Below, one piece after another: positions 36,367 through 48,679 of a DNA stretch of 64,000 bases. The stretch is from positions 186,001 through 250,000 of the forward strand of contig NW_019028991.1 of NCBI RefSeq assembly GCF_002105155.1, read 5' to 3'. The translations under genes were made by a program, and so were the position numbers. The stretch is from Lobosporangium transversale. Lineage: Eukaryota > Mortierellomycota > Mortierellomycetes > Mortierellales > Mortierellaceae. The notes beneath the pieces were generated by a model. It was not told the DNA's origin, ran no database searches, and worked only from the letters and a program-made list of their open reading frames with translations. How positions within the stretch are numbered: position 1 is the stretch's first letter; each line of letters opens with the position of its first letter.

Positions 36367-39300
36367 GTAACAACAAACATCAAACATAATGCATGCAACA
36401 ATGCATGTAGCACACAACACACAACACACGACACTCGCTCACATATGCAGTGCAGGCGTCTTTGTATTTATTATTTAAATTTGCATATACATTAGCATAG
36501 AATATTTTTTATTATTTTATTTTATTGTCATGATTTTTTTGTATTTTCAAAGTAGAGCAAAAGGTGACAATCTAATAACAATAATAAAGTGACTAAGAGA
36601 CTGCTGGTTCAGTCTTAATCCTTCTTTATCCTTCTCTTCTCTTTTTTTTTTTTTTTTTTTTTTTTGCCTTTCTTGTAATTTTATGATAACATGAACGAAC
36701 TTGAAACAATGGAATGTGAGAATGAATACTGAGTATGTAATCAAACAAAGTAGACAGAAAAGTGCCCAGTACATGAAGCAAAATTTGTGGACAAGATCAG
36801 AATGGCTAAGTGGTGTGCTAATGACCCCTAGCACTAAATTATTTTTTTTCGGTTGGAAATAGTCCTTTTTTCTCGGACATATTTTTTTGTCACACAAATT
36901 TGGCGGGAAACCTGAAACCCTTCGTCTCATGAAGGGTTGTGTTTCTCCCTTCAGGAACAGTCAGGAGCAACTCAGGAACAACCTTGCTAATCAAATAAGC
37001 TTATTCGAGCATCTTATTGGTGGCTAGATCACCTACTTCCACTGTATCTTTTTTTTTTTTTTTTTTTTTTTTTGAAGTGCCTGGAGTGGTTACATTGACC
37101 TGAAAAGAAAGAGAAAAAAGTTAATGGACTCTGAACCGGTGATCATAGTGTCCTTATCACATGGTCTGTTTTATGGGTTGTGGCACTAACTGCCATGCTC
37201 CGTAAACTGTATGTGTTGCCACCAAGCCGTATTTGCTTTTAGGTTACAAGGCAACATTCTTCTCCTTTTTGCTATAATCTGAAGGCTTGGTATTGTTATC
37301 ACGGAGAGTACGATGATACACAAAGGACTTGATAATTGCTATCCTCTGGCAACAATATATCTCACTCATGCCGATGTCTCGAATCCTTACCCTCATCATG
37401 TCCCTTCCGCTTAACAAAGAAGACTATTTTCCCCTCAATTGACACATGTCTTTTTATTCACTTGAAGTCTGCGGGTCCTTTCCCCATGGCTTTTTTTTTT
37501 TGACTAAATTTACCTGATCTATTCCGGCCCTGAGATTATTTAACAAGCTTCCGAAGAACGGAAACCAAATCTACAAAATGATAAAGTTTCGTCATCAAAA
37601 CATATCGCGATCTACAGCTTTGTCCTACAGCAACATAGTCTAGGAATATTGTTATATTGCTAACTGCCTTTTGACCTTACTACGTCGTAATAATGGGTCC
37701 ATTATTCTCTTCACCATTAATTGATTACTCTGTCCGCCTGAGTTTTCGATCGTCTCAAATAGATAACATGTTTTCAAACCATCATAGGCACTGACTCTAC
37801 AAAGATCTCCCGAATGAGTCTATTGCCTTGTAGTGCGTCAATTTGAGAGTTAACATTAAAACCTCAAAGCTCTATGTGCCGAGCCATGAATCTTTTGCTG
37901 CTAATGTGATGGCGTTGTTGGTAATGGCAAAAGCTCGCCTTTCTTCACTTCCCAATGCTTTTTATGGGATGGCCAACCCCATTAAGAAACAGCACAGCGA
38001 GTCTAGCCACCAACCATTTGAAGTACATGTGTTATTGCTGGCTTCTTACTATAAGTAATGCACCGTATACTCCAGCGATTGTTCTCCACCACAAGTAGTG
38101 TATTCTATCGCGCTTAAATTAAGAAAAGGATAATCCGCGCTATCCCACGATGTCTGTATCTCTCTCCCTTCCCCTACCCTCTCTTCAAAGTCCTAGAAAG
38201 GAAGAAGAATAGCAAATGTGAACTGTTTTGCTCGCTCCCTCTGTGCTATGCTCCATCATGACTGTAGACTATATTTGCGCGGGGGCTATAGAACAACAGA
38301 AGAAGAAATGACCACCAAGCCTTATATTTTATTTTACTTGCTTTTTTCTTTTATTATCTCACTACTGCAGCTGCTGTCATAGCCTCGACAATGGCTTGCC
38401 TTCTGGTTATAAATGACAGAGTGGATAAGAAAAAGACGCAAACACAACGTAATCAAACAGCCTTGTTACTATGTAATATCGAGCTCCACGAAATGTATCT
38501 ATATGTCTTATAATAGATGCATCGATACCCGATCCAAGGTGGTTTCGGTAGTGGCAGTTGTCTCGGCTGTTTCTCCTCTGAAACTAGTTATCGTAAAATA
38601 TATTTTTGTAACGGCGCTGCTTCAATCTAGGTAAAAGTCAAGGCCCTTTTCTTTATTCTTCAATGCTTCATCTGCTCTATTCGGCAGCCCAATAAAAAGA
38701 AAAGGAACTTTCTTCGACAGCAATGATTTAAGCATATTTTCAAGTATATATTCTTATACTAATATATTTCCTATATTTCTGGTTTGTGCCACTTTGTTCG
38801 ATGCATGGGATCTTGACCATCTTGCGGATAATAACGAAAAAAATAAGGACGGATGACAACGTGCTTCTTTTTACGTTCTTTGATTGCAAATGTAATAGAT
38901 ATTAGCGATAATATTAATAAATGTATATTATTAAGGTACAGACATATTACAATAAACGACATTGCCTTCCCATCCTCTTCCCTCTCGCGTGTTCACCGCG
39001 TGTTTGCAGTTGCATTGTCATACAGAACGCCAATATATTCATTAGCTCATTAATTGCAAATATGTCAATATGCAGATGGGGGTTGTCGGGTCAAACTTGT
39101 CGCCCCTGATCTCTAATCAGTGCATTATCGTAACTGTTTGTGTAATTCTTGCCAATATTGAAATATAAGTGTATTAATATTGTTTTATTACGATTATTAT
39201 TTACCATGCATAAATGTTCCTGTGATCCTGCGATCTTCCTGTGGAACTAGGAGAAAAGTTTTTTTTGATGAGCCTTTATTTACACCCAAAGAGGACCCTT

Positions 39301-39604
39301 TCTACTCTCCTCCCTCTTAATTGAATATGATTTTTTGATCGATATCAGAAATGTGATCTCTCGAACGTACCATGTATTCTACCATGATCTGGAAACTGTA
39401 GGGTGTGCTGTATCCGTGTTTTATTTTGTTCTTTGTGTCCGCTTGCTCACTCGCTTGCTTGCTTGCACCAGGGGCAAAGTAGATCCCTGCCCTAGTTTTG
39501 CTGATGGTCCATACCCACGAACTATGGAGGGCGGCATGGCCGACCAGACAATTTACGCAATTACTCTTTTCATAATCCGATCTTTTTTTTTTCTGTCGTT
39601 ATTG
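36367..39604. other. Right-arm intergenic DNA between LPMO B and LPMO A
   Basis: Inverted copy of 29036-32273. It contains T tracts at 36642-36665 and 37049-37073 and no supported gene. Confidence 0.45.
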
Positions 39605-39612
39605 TATAAATA
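39605..39612 (+). promoter_or_regulatory. TATA box of LPMO A (right)
   Basis: TATAAATA followed by CTTGG lies 196 nt upstream of the ATG. Confidence 0.6.
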
Positions 39613-39807
39613 CTTGGCTTCTTGTTACTAAGAAATTCATCATCAAACCATCGGTCTCCTTCCTCACTCACCTCTCCCACTTTCACACCAAATCAAGCTT
39701 ACGACGAACACGACAATACGAACCTCACGCAAACTCTGACGAAAATATCAAATAAGAAAAAAAAGCTCCTCTCTTCCTACTTTCTCACTCTTCTTCTCTC
39801 GACAGAA

Positions 39808-40136
39808 ATGATCATGAAGACTACCACTCTCTTTGCTGCCGCTTTGGCTTGCCTCTCAGCCATGACCGTCCAGGCCCACATTGGCATGAAGACCCCATGC
39901 GCTCGCTACCATCCTGCAGCTGGCTGTCCCGCTCCTCCATCAGGCCAGTCCATTGACTACAACATTAATTCCCCTATTGGTACCCATGGTTCTCAGAACT
40001 TCCCTCTCTGCAAGGTAATTGTTTAATCTTGATCACTATCAAGGTCCTGTATCCAAACATATGACATGGCCGAAATGGCAATGCGTACTGTATGCTTATC
40101 CATGACTATTTCCTGGTTTGATTGTGCCATCACCTT

Positions 40137-40173
<37 letters not shown>

Positions 40174-40830
40174 CACACTGTCCCATATACCAAGCGCACC
40201 GTCTACAATGCTGGTCAGACCATCAACACTGCCTACTCTGTCGGCGCTCCTCATGGAGGCGGACACTGCCAGTGGGCTCTTTCATATGACGAGGGCAAGA
40301 CCTGGGTTGTCATCAAGACCCTGATCCGCGACTGTCTCCGCAACGCTGGTCCTGACTACACCGTCCCTGTGCAGATCCCAGCCAACGCTCCTTCGGGCAA
40401 GGTTACGTTTATGTGGTTGTGGAACAATGCTGTCGGCAACCGTGAGCTGTATTCCAACTGCGCCGACATTGAGATTAAAGGCACTAATGGTGGCAGCATT
40501 ACTGGCGTTGCTCCTCTCATTGCCAACTATGGTAGCTCCTCTGTCTATATCCCTGAGTTCTCCAATGGTCCCGATGGTCGCGAGCACTTTGACAAGCGCA
40601 AGCCTGTGACCATTCGTGTCTCCGGTGGCAATGGACCTGCACCTGAGCCTGTCACTACCCAATCTACCCAGCCTCCTAAGCCTACTGCTACTCCTCCCTA
40701 TCCCCCCACCACCACCACTGCCAGGCCCATACCCACTGACTGCCCTGTTGCTGCCGCTGCCGAGACTGTGTACAGAACTGTATACAAGACTATCACCATC
40801 ACCGAGGCCGCCCAGCCCACTAATGCTTAA
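39808..40830 (+). CDS. AA11-like LPMO A, right-arm copy
   Basis: Two exons, 39808-40014 and 40174-40830, encode the same 287 residues as 27810-28832, with the same intron including nine T followed by 29 A before the acceptor AG. All copper-site motifs (N-terminal His after MTVQA, HGGGHCQ, GNRELY) and the Pro/Thr linker with TVYRTVYKTITIT are intact. Nothing suggests either copy is a pseudogene. Confidence 0.87.
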
Positions 40831-42467
40831 GCAACAACAAGCACTTCGCATAATGCATAGAATACGCTCAAAACATACATCATATTCATCGTAAAATAGC
40901 ATAGGCATTTCTTTATTATCTATTTATTTTAATATTGTTATCCCTTATGTTTCCAGAGTGGATCAAAGGACAAACCAATATTAATCATAACGATAATAAA
41001 ATAGTTGAGACTGCTGGTTCGGTCTTGATTTTTCTTCTCTCCTCCTATTTGTCCTTTCGCTCGTCTTTTTACTTGCACAACTATATGCTACATGGATAAA
41101 TCCCCAAAGAACAGGGTATTGGAGCGGTTACCGGAAGATGATAGGCAAACCACGAGCAAAGCGGTTTGGCCACGATACAAATTGTGGAACAGACTATAGG
41201 ACCCATTCTTTCTTTCTGTTCTCTAAAGGTGCACAAGAGTTTGGACTTCCTCTCTTGTGCCCCTTGTGGGATCATATTCACTTTTTCACTTTTTCAGGAA
41301 CAATTTAATTATTATCCTCAATTCTTTGTCGATCAAATAAGTCTAGTCTAATCTACCAGCAGAGGAGTGATTATCAACGGAGACGATCATACATAATGAA
41401 AAGCATATTGATCCTTCATTTTACGTATTGGGTTTCTCTTGGTTTGTGTTACAGTCCTACGACAAGTTGTAGATGTCCCCCACAACAGAGCCCAGACAAT
41501 ATAGACAAACTCAAGTCCGTGGCAATTATCTATTTAATTTATTTCCTTTGTTGACTGACAAAATGTGGATTCCGTCGATACATTTTTTTTTTTTTTTTTT
41601 TTTTTTTCATTGCCTTGATGTGCCATGGTATCTATGGCTTGTAGTATGTATAGCATCCCTCTCCTTCGCTACTTTTCTTTCTCCATCCCTCAATCGGCGT
41701 ACTGCTACAACCTTTTGGAACTGACATTGCTGTGGTAATATTAGCTCTATTGATGGCACGTCGAATCATAGAGCTCTTCAGATTCGCCACTCCTTCTAGC
41801 CTTCTTTTTTTTTTTTTTTTTTTTTTTCATAATCGTTCGATAAATAATAATAATAATAATAAGAGGAGGCTGGATAGTTCAGCACTTGCCCCCTGTAGTT
41901 TAGTAAATTGTGTAAGAGAGGCAAAGTTTCACACCGGATTTGTGTATAGTTTGATCTGATTTATTTCCCGTATGCAGGGCTGGTGGGTAAAAGCCATTTG
42001 TACTCGGGAAATCAAAGGTGCTGTTGTTTGCATTTCATCTGGGATTTTCTTTGAAACAAAAAATGCCACAATCAATTTTTCCACATTAATCCTTGCTTAA
42101 GTTGCATTAGCACTTTCATTCTTTGTGCGCTTGGAAAAAACAAACACTGACCATCAGAGACGTGGGTTTCCATTCCAGCAGATAAACAAAGAATCGTTCT
42201 TATGTTCACAATACAGTTTTATTATATACACTTATAAACTTTGTGAGAGAATGTAAAAATGTAGTAGGAAGGCTTGAGATTGTATGTCAATAAAAGCACC
42301 GCGGCCTGCCGAGGAGATACTCTTGTCTCAGCCATCTTGTTTTACGCGTTGCCTGCGCATGTTAATGGTACAAATTGAGATTTTGACGATTTGAATGTTC
42401 ATAATGTTCTTATTAATGAGGATGGTTGGAGGGTATGTTGGTTTTTCTTTCCTTCTTTTTTTTTTTT
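40831..42467. other. Outer right arm and flank up to LPMO C
   Basis: The arm continues to 41827 without a further gene. Past it lie a short (AAT)n run near 41847-41869 and about 0.6 kb of unique DNA, the convergent 3' flank of LPMO C. Confidence 0.45.
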
Positions 42468-43148
42468 TTAGTTCTTGGGACCGCTAATTGTGATAGGTTT
42501 GCGCTTAGCGAACTCGGATCGCTTGTCATCACCCCCAAATCCGAACTCAGGAATAAGTGGGCTTTGGCCATAGTTGGCAATTAAAGGAGCAACACCCTTG
42601 AGCTTGCCGCCGTTGGAGCCACCGGTGATTATAATATCAGCACAGTTGGAGTAGAGCTCACGGTTACCGACGGCATTGTTCCACAACCACATAAAGGTAG
42701 CCTTGCCATTAGGAGCATTCTTAGGGATTGGGACTGAGACAGAGTAGTCACCACCACCGGCGGCACCCTTGAGGCAATCACCTTCCTTGGTATAAAGTAC
42801 GACCCAGTTTTTATTGTCGTATGAAAGGGCCCACTGGCAGTGCCCACCACCGTGAGAGGCACCAATAGAGTAGGTAGTCCTCAATTTCGAGCCGGCCTTC
42901 ACCGTCGTGCGAGTGGCCGAGGGAGCTGTCTGTTTGCACAGAGGAGCATTCTTGCTGCCATGGACACCAATGGGAGCGTTGAGATCATAGTCTATCACTT
43001 GACCCTTGGAAGGGGGAGGGCAGCCCGCACGAGGGCTTCCACGGGCGCAGGGACGCAACAAACCAACGTGGGCCTCAGTAGAGGGAGCGACGGAGAGGAC
43101 GGTCAAGCAGGCGACAGCCATAGCAAGGATGGAGCTCTTGAACATCAT
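42468..43148 (-). CDS. AA11-like LPMO C
   Basis: Single exon, 226 residues. The signal peptide (1-26, ending PSTEA) precedes His27 (HVGLLRPCARG). SHGGGHCQWALSYDN and FMWLWNNAVGNRELYSNC are intact. It ends at KPITISGPKN with no tail. It is closest to LPMO 3 and 1, and shares CARGSPRAGCP with LPMO 3. After the stop codon the coding strand runs straight into 12 more A, as in LPMO 1. It lies just outside the right arm of the palindrome and faces it, mirroring LPMO 3 outside the left arm. Confidence 0.86.
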   Translation of the reverse strand: MMFKSSILAMAVACLTVLSVAPSTEAHVGLLRPCARGSPRAGCPPPSKGQVIDYDLNAPIGVHGSKNAPLCKQTAPSATRTTVKAGSKLRTTYSIGASHGGGHCQWALSYDNKNWVVLYTKEGDCLKGAAGGGDYSVSVPIPKNAPNGKATFMWLWNNAVGNRELYSNCADIIITGGSNGGKLKGVAPLIANYGQSPLIPEFGFGGDDKRSEFAKRKPITISGPKN

Positions 43149-43348
43149 AGTTGAAAGAAGAGAGGAAAGAATATGCTTGATTGTGGGAGTTGAGGGAGCG
43201 CAAAGAGGAATAAGAAAGGCTTGTAAAAAGCTGGAAGTGAGGGCTAGTGAATAGCGGAAGGGTGAAGAATGAAGGCTTTGCCTTGGTTTTTGAGTTTGCT
43301 GAGTGAAGAATAAAGATAAAAACTTTGACGAGCAGGGGGAAAGAGAGG

Positions 43349-43356
43349 TATTTATA
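43349..43356 (-). promoter_or_regulatory. TATA box of LPMO C
   Basis: TATAAATA on the minus strand lies about 200 nt upstream of the ATG and is followed by a C/T-rich leader. Confidence 0.6.
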
Positions 43357-45618
43357 TGCGATCTGTCGATTTATGGAGTTGACAATTTCATTGTCATGCC
43401 CTGAATGCTCTCTTGCCATGCGCTCAGTCTCTGTGGTACAGTCTACAACAAAAATCTTGCCTAAGCGTCGACAAGCATCGATTGGTCACAAAAATTTGCC
43501 CTTGCAGCGATGTCAATTTACATGTAATTGCAGATCTTCCAAGCGCTTTGTCTTGCCAATAAAACAAACGGTTTTGTTGACTTAATCTCCCGTAGACTCT
43601 TAAAAATTAGGCCCGTAATGCAATTTTTCACAGATTTGATAACAAATACCAAAGGTTACTAAATAGAGGATTCTCAAACAAATCTTGCCCCCTTTTTTCT
43701 TTCAAAATGAAATAAAAAGAAAAAAAAATTTAAAGTCAGGTCAGGGACCACAAAACATAAAACGGCTTAAACATTTAGCTCTGGCGGGATGAGAAAATCC
43801 CCCTAGGCCCGTCCGCTCTAGCTTCCTTTTTTCCAAGCCATGTGGAGAGTGACAGAAACCTTGGCAAGTAGATAGACCGCAACAAGGTATAGACTGTAAC
43901 ATGGATGGAAAGGTGTCAATAGAGATGAGCTACGGAGAAATAATAGAAAGCACGTCTAGCACCAAAAAAGTCTCGGGTAGAAGGCTAGGGGACAGTTCTA
44001 TAGACAAAAAAGTAAAAAGAAAGAGAGTAAGGAAAGCAGGGGAAAATAATTTTTTCACGTTTCAATCAATTAAAGAAAAATGACATAGAATAATGGTACT
44101 AATTTCCTCGTGTCTTATTGCCATGCCTGACCGCACAAGTTTGTACCTGTAAGAATCATCTACAGTAACAGGGTAAACAGGCTCATTTGCAGCTATAACC
44201 TACTTCTTCCTCCCAAAGTGATGGCAGGCTAGGTCAATCAATGACACTGTAAACTTTACAATCTGGAAATCATTCTGCAACATGCCTTAATGTTTTGAAC
44301 AGGGGTCGGTATGTACAGATTTGCATACCAGAAGCTTCTGTCGAGTATCGAAGCACCATCTTTCATTGCTCGGCAATGCACGGTATATACATTGTTCAAC
44401 TATTGACCTCTACGCTTGACACATTCAAATGCGCTGAGCTGAGTTGATATTGATATTTGGGACAATAAAAAATCTCTTTATTACAATTTTCTTTGTCTCA
44501 AGCTTCATAATCCATAAAAGATGTCGAGAGCATTATTGGGCTCCAAAAGTCCAGGTTCGTTTTCTAATGCTGAGGTAAACCAAATGGCTCTCGAAGCCTC
44601 CAGCCACTTATGATACACGTGATTTTTTTTTTGTAGCATTACAAAGCATCACAAATCTATTTGAGCCAAGACTTTTTCTAGTTAGAATGATAGATTGGCT
44701 AGAGATGATAGGCTATTACAACCTTTGTGACTGATATTACCTCTATAGTGTTATCTTAAAGGCACTGCGATCCCATTGATTTGTAACGACAATTATCCTA
44801 CTGTTGGCTATAAGTCAATACCACTTTCCTACTAATGATCTCGCCTTTTTTCTTTGCCTGCTCAAGGATTTCACTCATGAATTCTACGAGAGCATGCTAC
44901 ATGGCAAAATTGACTATGGTCAAAAAAGACTATAGTCCATTAGAGAACTTTTATATAAAATTATATATCTCGAACTATGATCTTGTATGGGTTTCAGTCC
45001 CTGATGAACTCAGAGATCTTAGTAGAAGAGATAGTACTATCTTAATTCTATCGAAAATTTATTGCTATACCTTTCAGGCTTGTTCCCGTTTACTTGACAC
45101 TACTGAACTGTTTAGGAAGACAAGAGAAGTGAAAGGGATATTGTAAGAGAGAAGGTAATCATAAACGAGTGATTGTAGAATAAGAGAAAATGACCTATTC
45201 AAAACACTAAGAGATGTGTATCATCTGTGTGTCAGTAGAGCATTTTTCACTTAGGCTACACATCTACACAGGTAGTTATAGCTCTAGTAAACCAAAAGAA
45301 GTCGAACCCTGTTTTCTGTCCACAACAGCTTTCAATATGCATGCTACATGCTTGTGCAACAATCAAAAGATTCCTTTTCATTTACGAAAAATTAGTCCCA
45401 GTGAGGCAGGAATTAAATGTATTTTCTTATATGAGATTGTTAGAATAGAAATAAATAAAGAAAAGACCTCGTGCTCACACTTTTCTTGATCATCAGCTCT
45501 TGGATCTCGATTGGACCAAGTTTGCTAGCTTTAGAGAGTCAAGGGGTGCAATAGGGGCTGCATACATGTAGCCCTTAACAATAACCAGTATATCCAAGAA
45601 GTCTTTGGAAAAGGCTCA

Positions 45619-45652
<34 letters not shown>

Positions 45653-46472
45653 ATCATAATGTTCTTTTGTTTGCAATGGTAAGATAAATATCAGTAATTA
45701 GCAATAATAAAGAGCATAGTCATGATGTTAATGCGCACGCAGCAATGTACTGTGGTGTTACTGGTTCTCAAATCCGTGATATTAAAAGTAAGTCAAGACT
45801 AAGATTCCAAACGATTGACAAGTCAACACGGCATGATAGACATGACAGGTTCAGAAGCGAAGGAAAAAAAAAGAGGTGCATACAGATTGCAAATATACAC
45901 ATACCACATACAAGCCAGACAGAGAGGACAGGTAGAGCACAGGGCAGGGCATGGCATTTTCGTTAAGCAAATGTATATATTTTTACATGCCATGATCATA
46001 AAGGATTGTGCAATGCGTGATGGGTCGTGTGCGCATCCCTTGTGTCTCCATTGGCGGTGTGAGCATCAAAAGGTTGCGCCAGAGAAGCAACGAGTGAGGA
46101 TGACAAGAATGAGCAAAAGGTTGAGACAATTCAAGCCAATCATTAACCCACATGGACAGTAATTTGATACTTTTTTCCTCACAATCTCAATTGTATTTAC
46201 TCTGTTCTGTCTTGTAAACAACAAAGACATGCAAAAATATGGATCCGATTTTCTTACTTCTTCTTTCTCTTTCGCCTCTTTTATCCACCATCCACCTGTT
46301 CTTCCACTCAAATCTCTATTATCCCTGCTACTACCATACTGACTGTTAATGACGAGGAGCGCTATTGCCTGGCTATGTATGTCTTATTTTTGGGGATGTT
46401 TCTGCACCTTTTATTGTCACAGAGGCCATGCCAAATAAAAAAGAACGTGAATTTTTACCACAGCCGAATTAT
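43357..46472. other. Intergenic region, no gene recognised
   Basis: About 3.1 kb of AT-rich DNA with an A run near 45624-45651. The largest frame (44835-45146) has no recognisable domain; neighbouring frames also read in short pieces, so a decayed gene is possible but not shown. Confidence 0.4.
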
Positions 46473-46480
46473 TATAAAAA
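46473..46480 (+). promoter_or_regulatory. Probable TATA box of the coiled-coil protein gene
   Basis: TATAAAAA lies 237 nt upstream of the ATG at 46717. A T tract (about 46506-46530) and an A tract (about 46545-46560) lie between. Confidence 0.4.
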
Positions 46481-46716
46481 GTCGGGGCATTCACCTTCCC
46501 TCGCTTTTTTTTTTTTTTTTTTTTTTTTTTCAAAATAAACAAGTAAAAAAAAAAAAAAAAGTATAAAATTATTTTAATATTCACTCCCTTGCTTATCCAC
46601 TTCTCTTCTCTTCTCTTTCTTAGCTTCACCTCTACACTCGACATCAATATACGCGATACACTAACAATCACCATAAGCTTGAACAAATCCACATCCAGTC
46701 TTTCAAAGTATATTAA

Positions 46717-47436
46717 ATGGCAATGAATGTCCTGAGTCCTGTTGCTAGCCCTTCTTTTGAACCATCAAACACCATGACCACTACCACTGCTGACGATAAC
46801 AACTCCACAAGCCCTGTTGCCACGACCATGAACGCAAGCCCTCCTGCCAGCACGACTTCTACAGGATCAGGAGGCCTCCGCAGAAGCAGTACTCTCAAGG
46901 CTTACCTTGCCAACAAGAACAAGCTTAAGGAACGCCAAGCCATCAATGTTATCGTTGACCCTACAGTCCTACAGCGGCAAAAGGAGGAATCTTCATCCGA
47001 AAACGAAGTAACTGGTAGCGCACTTTCCCCTATTTCTCCAGCGGGTGCTTTTGCTACTGGCACTCCCTTGTCCCCCGTTAGTGGACGGAGGATCGACGCA
47101 GATTTGGAGGCATTGGACAAAGAAAAGAAACAGATCGAAGACCAACTTGCGATCATTACTCAACGTCTCCATCAGATTTCGCCTCCTTCATCACCGACGA
47201 TTGCTCCCATCACCACAACTGATGCCTCAATCCCTTCAAGCATCTCGTCACTATTTGCCTCATCATCTAAGGAAGAGCTACAGGAGAACAAGACCAGACT
47301 CTGTCAAGAACTGGATGTCTTGCTTATGAAACGCCGTGAGCTTCTACAGAGTTGGACCCGAGACTACAAGAGCCTGAAGCGGTCAGGATCCCTGGCCAAA
47401 CCTAAAGAGGATCTCTTCTGGGTTACAACGGCCTAA
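46717..47436 (+). CDS. Hypothetical Ser/Thr-rich coiled-coil protein
   Basis: Single exon, 239 residues, not recognised as a named family. The N-terminal 60 residues are Ser/Thr/Ala/Pro-rich. A basic segment GLRRSSTLKAYLANKNKLKE follows, which contains an RRSS phospho-site-like motif. Several Ser-Pro dipeptides (SPIS, SPVS) precede a predicted coiled coil at about 127-150 (DLEALDKEKKQIEDQLA). A second charged helix lies at about 187-215 (KEELQENKTRLCQELDVLLM). The C-terminus has SWTRDYKSLKRSGS. Composition and codon use look like a real gene, and a TATA element lies upstream. It could be a cytoskeletal or signalling adaptor, but no function is supported by the sequence. Confidence 0.65.
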   Translation: MAMNVLSPVASPSFEPSNTMTTTTADDNNSTSPVATTMNASPPASTTSTGSGGLRRSSTLKAYLANKNKLKERQAINVIVDPTVLQRQKEESSSENEVTGSALSPISPAGAFATGTPLSPVSGRRIDADLEALDKEKKQIEDQLAIITQRLHQISPPSSPTIAPITTTDASIPSSISSLFASSSKEELQENKTRLCQELDVLLMKRRELLQSWTRDYKSLKRSGSLAKPKEDLFWVTTA

Positions 47437-48679
47437 AAAAGAAAAAAATAGAAAGAAAAACGACGGGTGTAACGTCAGTGGATACTTGTTCCATGCTTCC
47501 ATTTCATGTGCATGGAAGACGAGCAAGGTGAATTACACACATGACGACACATTAGGAAATAAGACCAGGGTCCCTTTGTTTTGGTCTAACAGCAATTACA
47601 CTCGGTCCAAACACTTTTCTCTTTTTTTCCCTACTTTATGACAATTGACATCAGTGTACCATAGCAGAAAAATAAAAAAGAAAGGGAATAACAGAAAAAC
47701 AGAAATTCTCTTTTTTGTTGTGAGTAAAATAAAATAAAACAAAACATTCGTCATCCTGGTTTTCTCGACATGCTTTTTTTGATGCAACACTAAATAAAAT
47801 GACCCACACAAATTTCGGTTAAGTTTACACCGGGTGTTTACATGCACAAATATCAAAGTCAATGACGGGAAAAGCCAGGAGATTTGTCTCTTTTGTTTTC
47901 TCCGCCTCTCCATCTCTTCCACTGTCCCCTTGTTTCTCTCAAATGCTGTACGACACCACACGACAACTGCATAATTGCATTTTTTTTCTGCCTCTTTTTT
48001 TGGCCTTGTATCTGAAGTTATGAATATAGTGTCAGTATTATAGCGTAAAAAAAACCCGGGAACATCCAGAAAGCCAAAGCAAAGGCCACATAAGCACATT
48101 AGAGCATTTGAACACTGATTACATACATTAGTACACAAAAAAGACTTTGCTTTCTTTGATTCGAGAATGTTACAAGCAATAAAGTTTTTTTTTGTCATTA
48201 ATAATTACGCCCAGTTTATAAACCTTTTGTGTAATGGAGGATGCTGGTTTTTTTTTTTTTTTTTTTTTTTTTTCTCTCGGCGGAAGCTATAATCAATAAT
48301 TAATAGCCAATGAAGAGGTCAAATAACAATTTGTGATCAATAGGCATATTTTAACGCCTGCTGGGCCATATCCGGAGTCTCAATAGGCACCGCAATAAAA
48401 TCGTAGATCCCTTCAACACCACGCTAGATGATTCACACACTAAGAAAAGCTTCTAGTGATGTAAAGAAGAAAAGCCACAGCCATGCTTTTGGGAAAAGTA
48501 CCACTTCATGAATTGAAAAGGTCTATCAAGCAACAAGAACGCTCTCTCCACGTTTGATTAGACCAGGCGGCGGCGACAAATTATATGATAATCTCTTTTT
48601 TTAATGTATAATAATAAGATGGCATGATCCAGCATCAGCCAGCAAAAATCTATGAAACAGATAGGACATTACTGTCTTT
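47437..48679. other. Intergenic, convergent with TRP2
   Basis: Contains a T tract near 48247-48273. A 200-codon minus-strand frame (47596-48198) has no domain, a biased composition and no splice or promoter support, so it is not called. Confidence 0.45.

Larger units (their letters stand above)
34513..41827. repeat. Right arm of 15-kb palindrome
   Basis: Inverse complement of 26834-34129. Its outer end lies at a run of 23 T (41805-41827) against 15 A in the left arm. Next to it, 13 bases near 41772-41786 are absent from the left arm. Beyond the tracts the flanks are unrelated. Confidence 0.93.

Noticed and set aside
26834-41827. Palindrome as a pure assembly artefact
   Set aside because: Not fully excluded, but both outer flanks are unique, a homopolymer differs between the arms, one side has 13 extra bases, and the inner edges show graded mismatches. 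A read-through artefact would not readily give these.
23173-43148. LPMO-like proteins as expansin or cerato-platanin relatives
   Set aside because: The mature N-terminal His, HGGGHCQ and GNRELYSNC blocks match AA11-type LPMOs, not expansin or cerato-platanin motifs.
44835-45146. 103-codon frame as a gene
   Set aside because: No recognisable domain, no clear promoter or splice sites, and other frames look equally plausible.
47596-48198. 200-codon minus-strand frame
   Set aside because: Composition is biased, there is no domain or promoter, and it overlaps AT-rich intergenic DNA.
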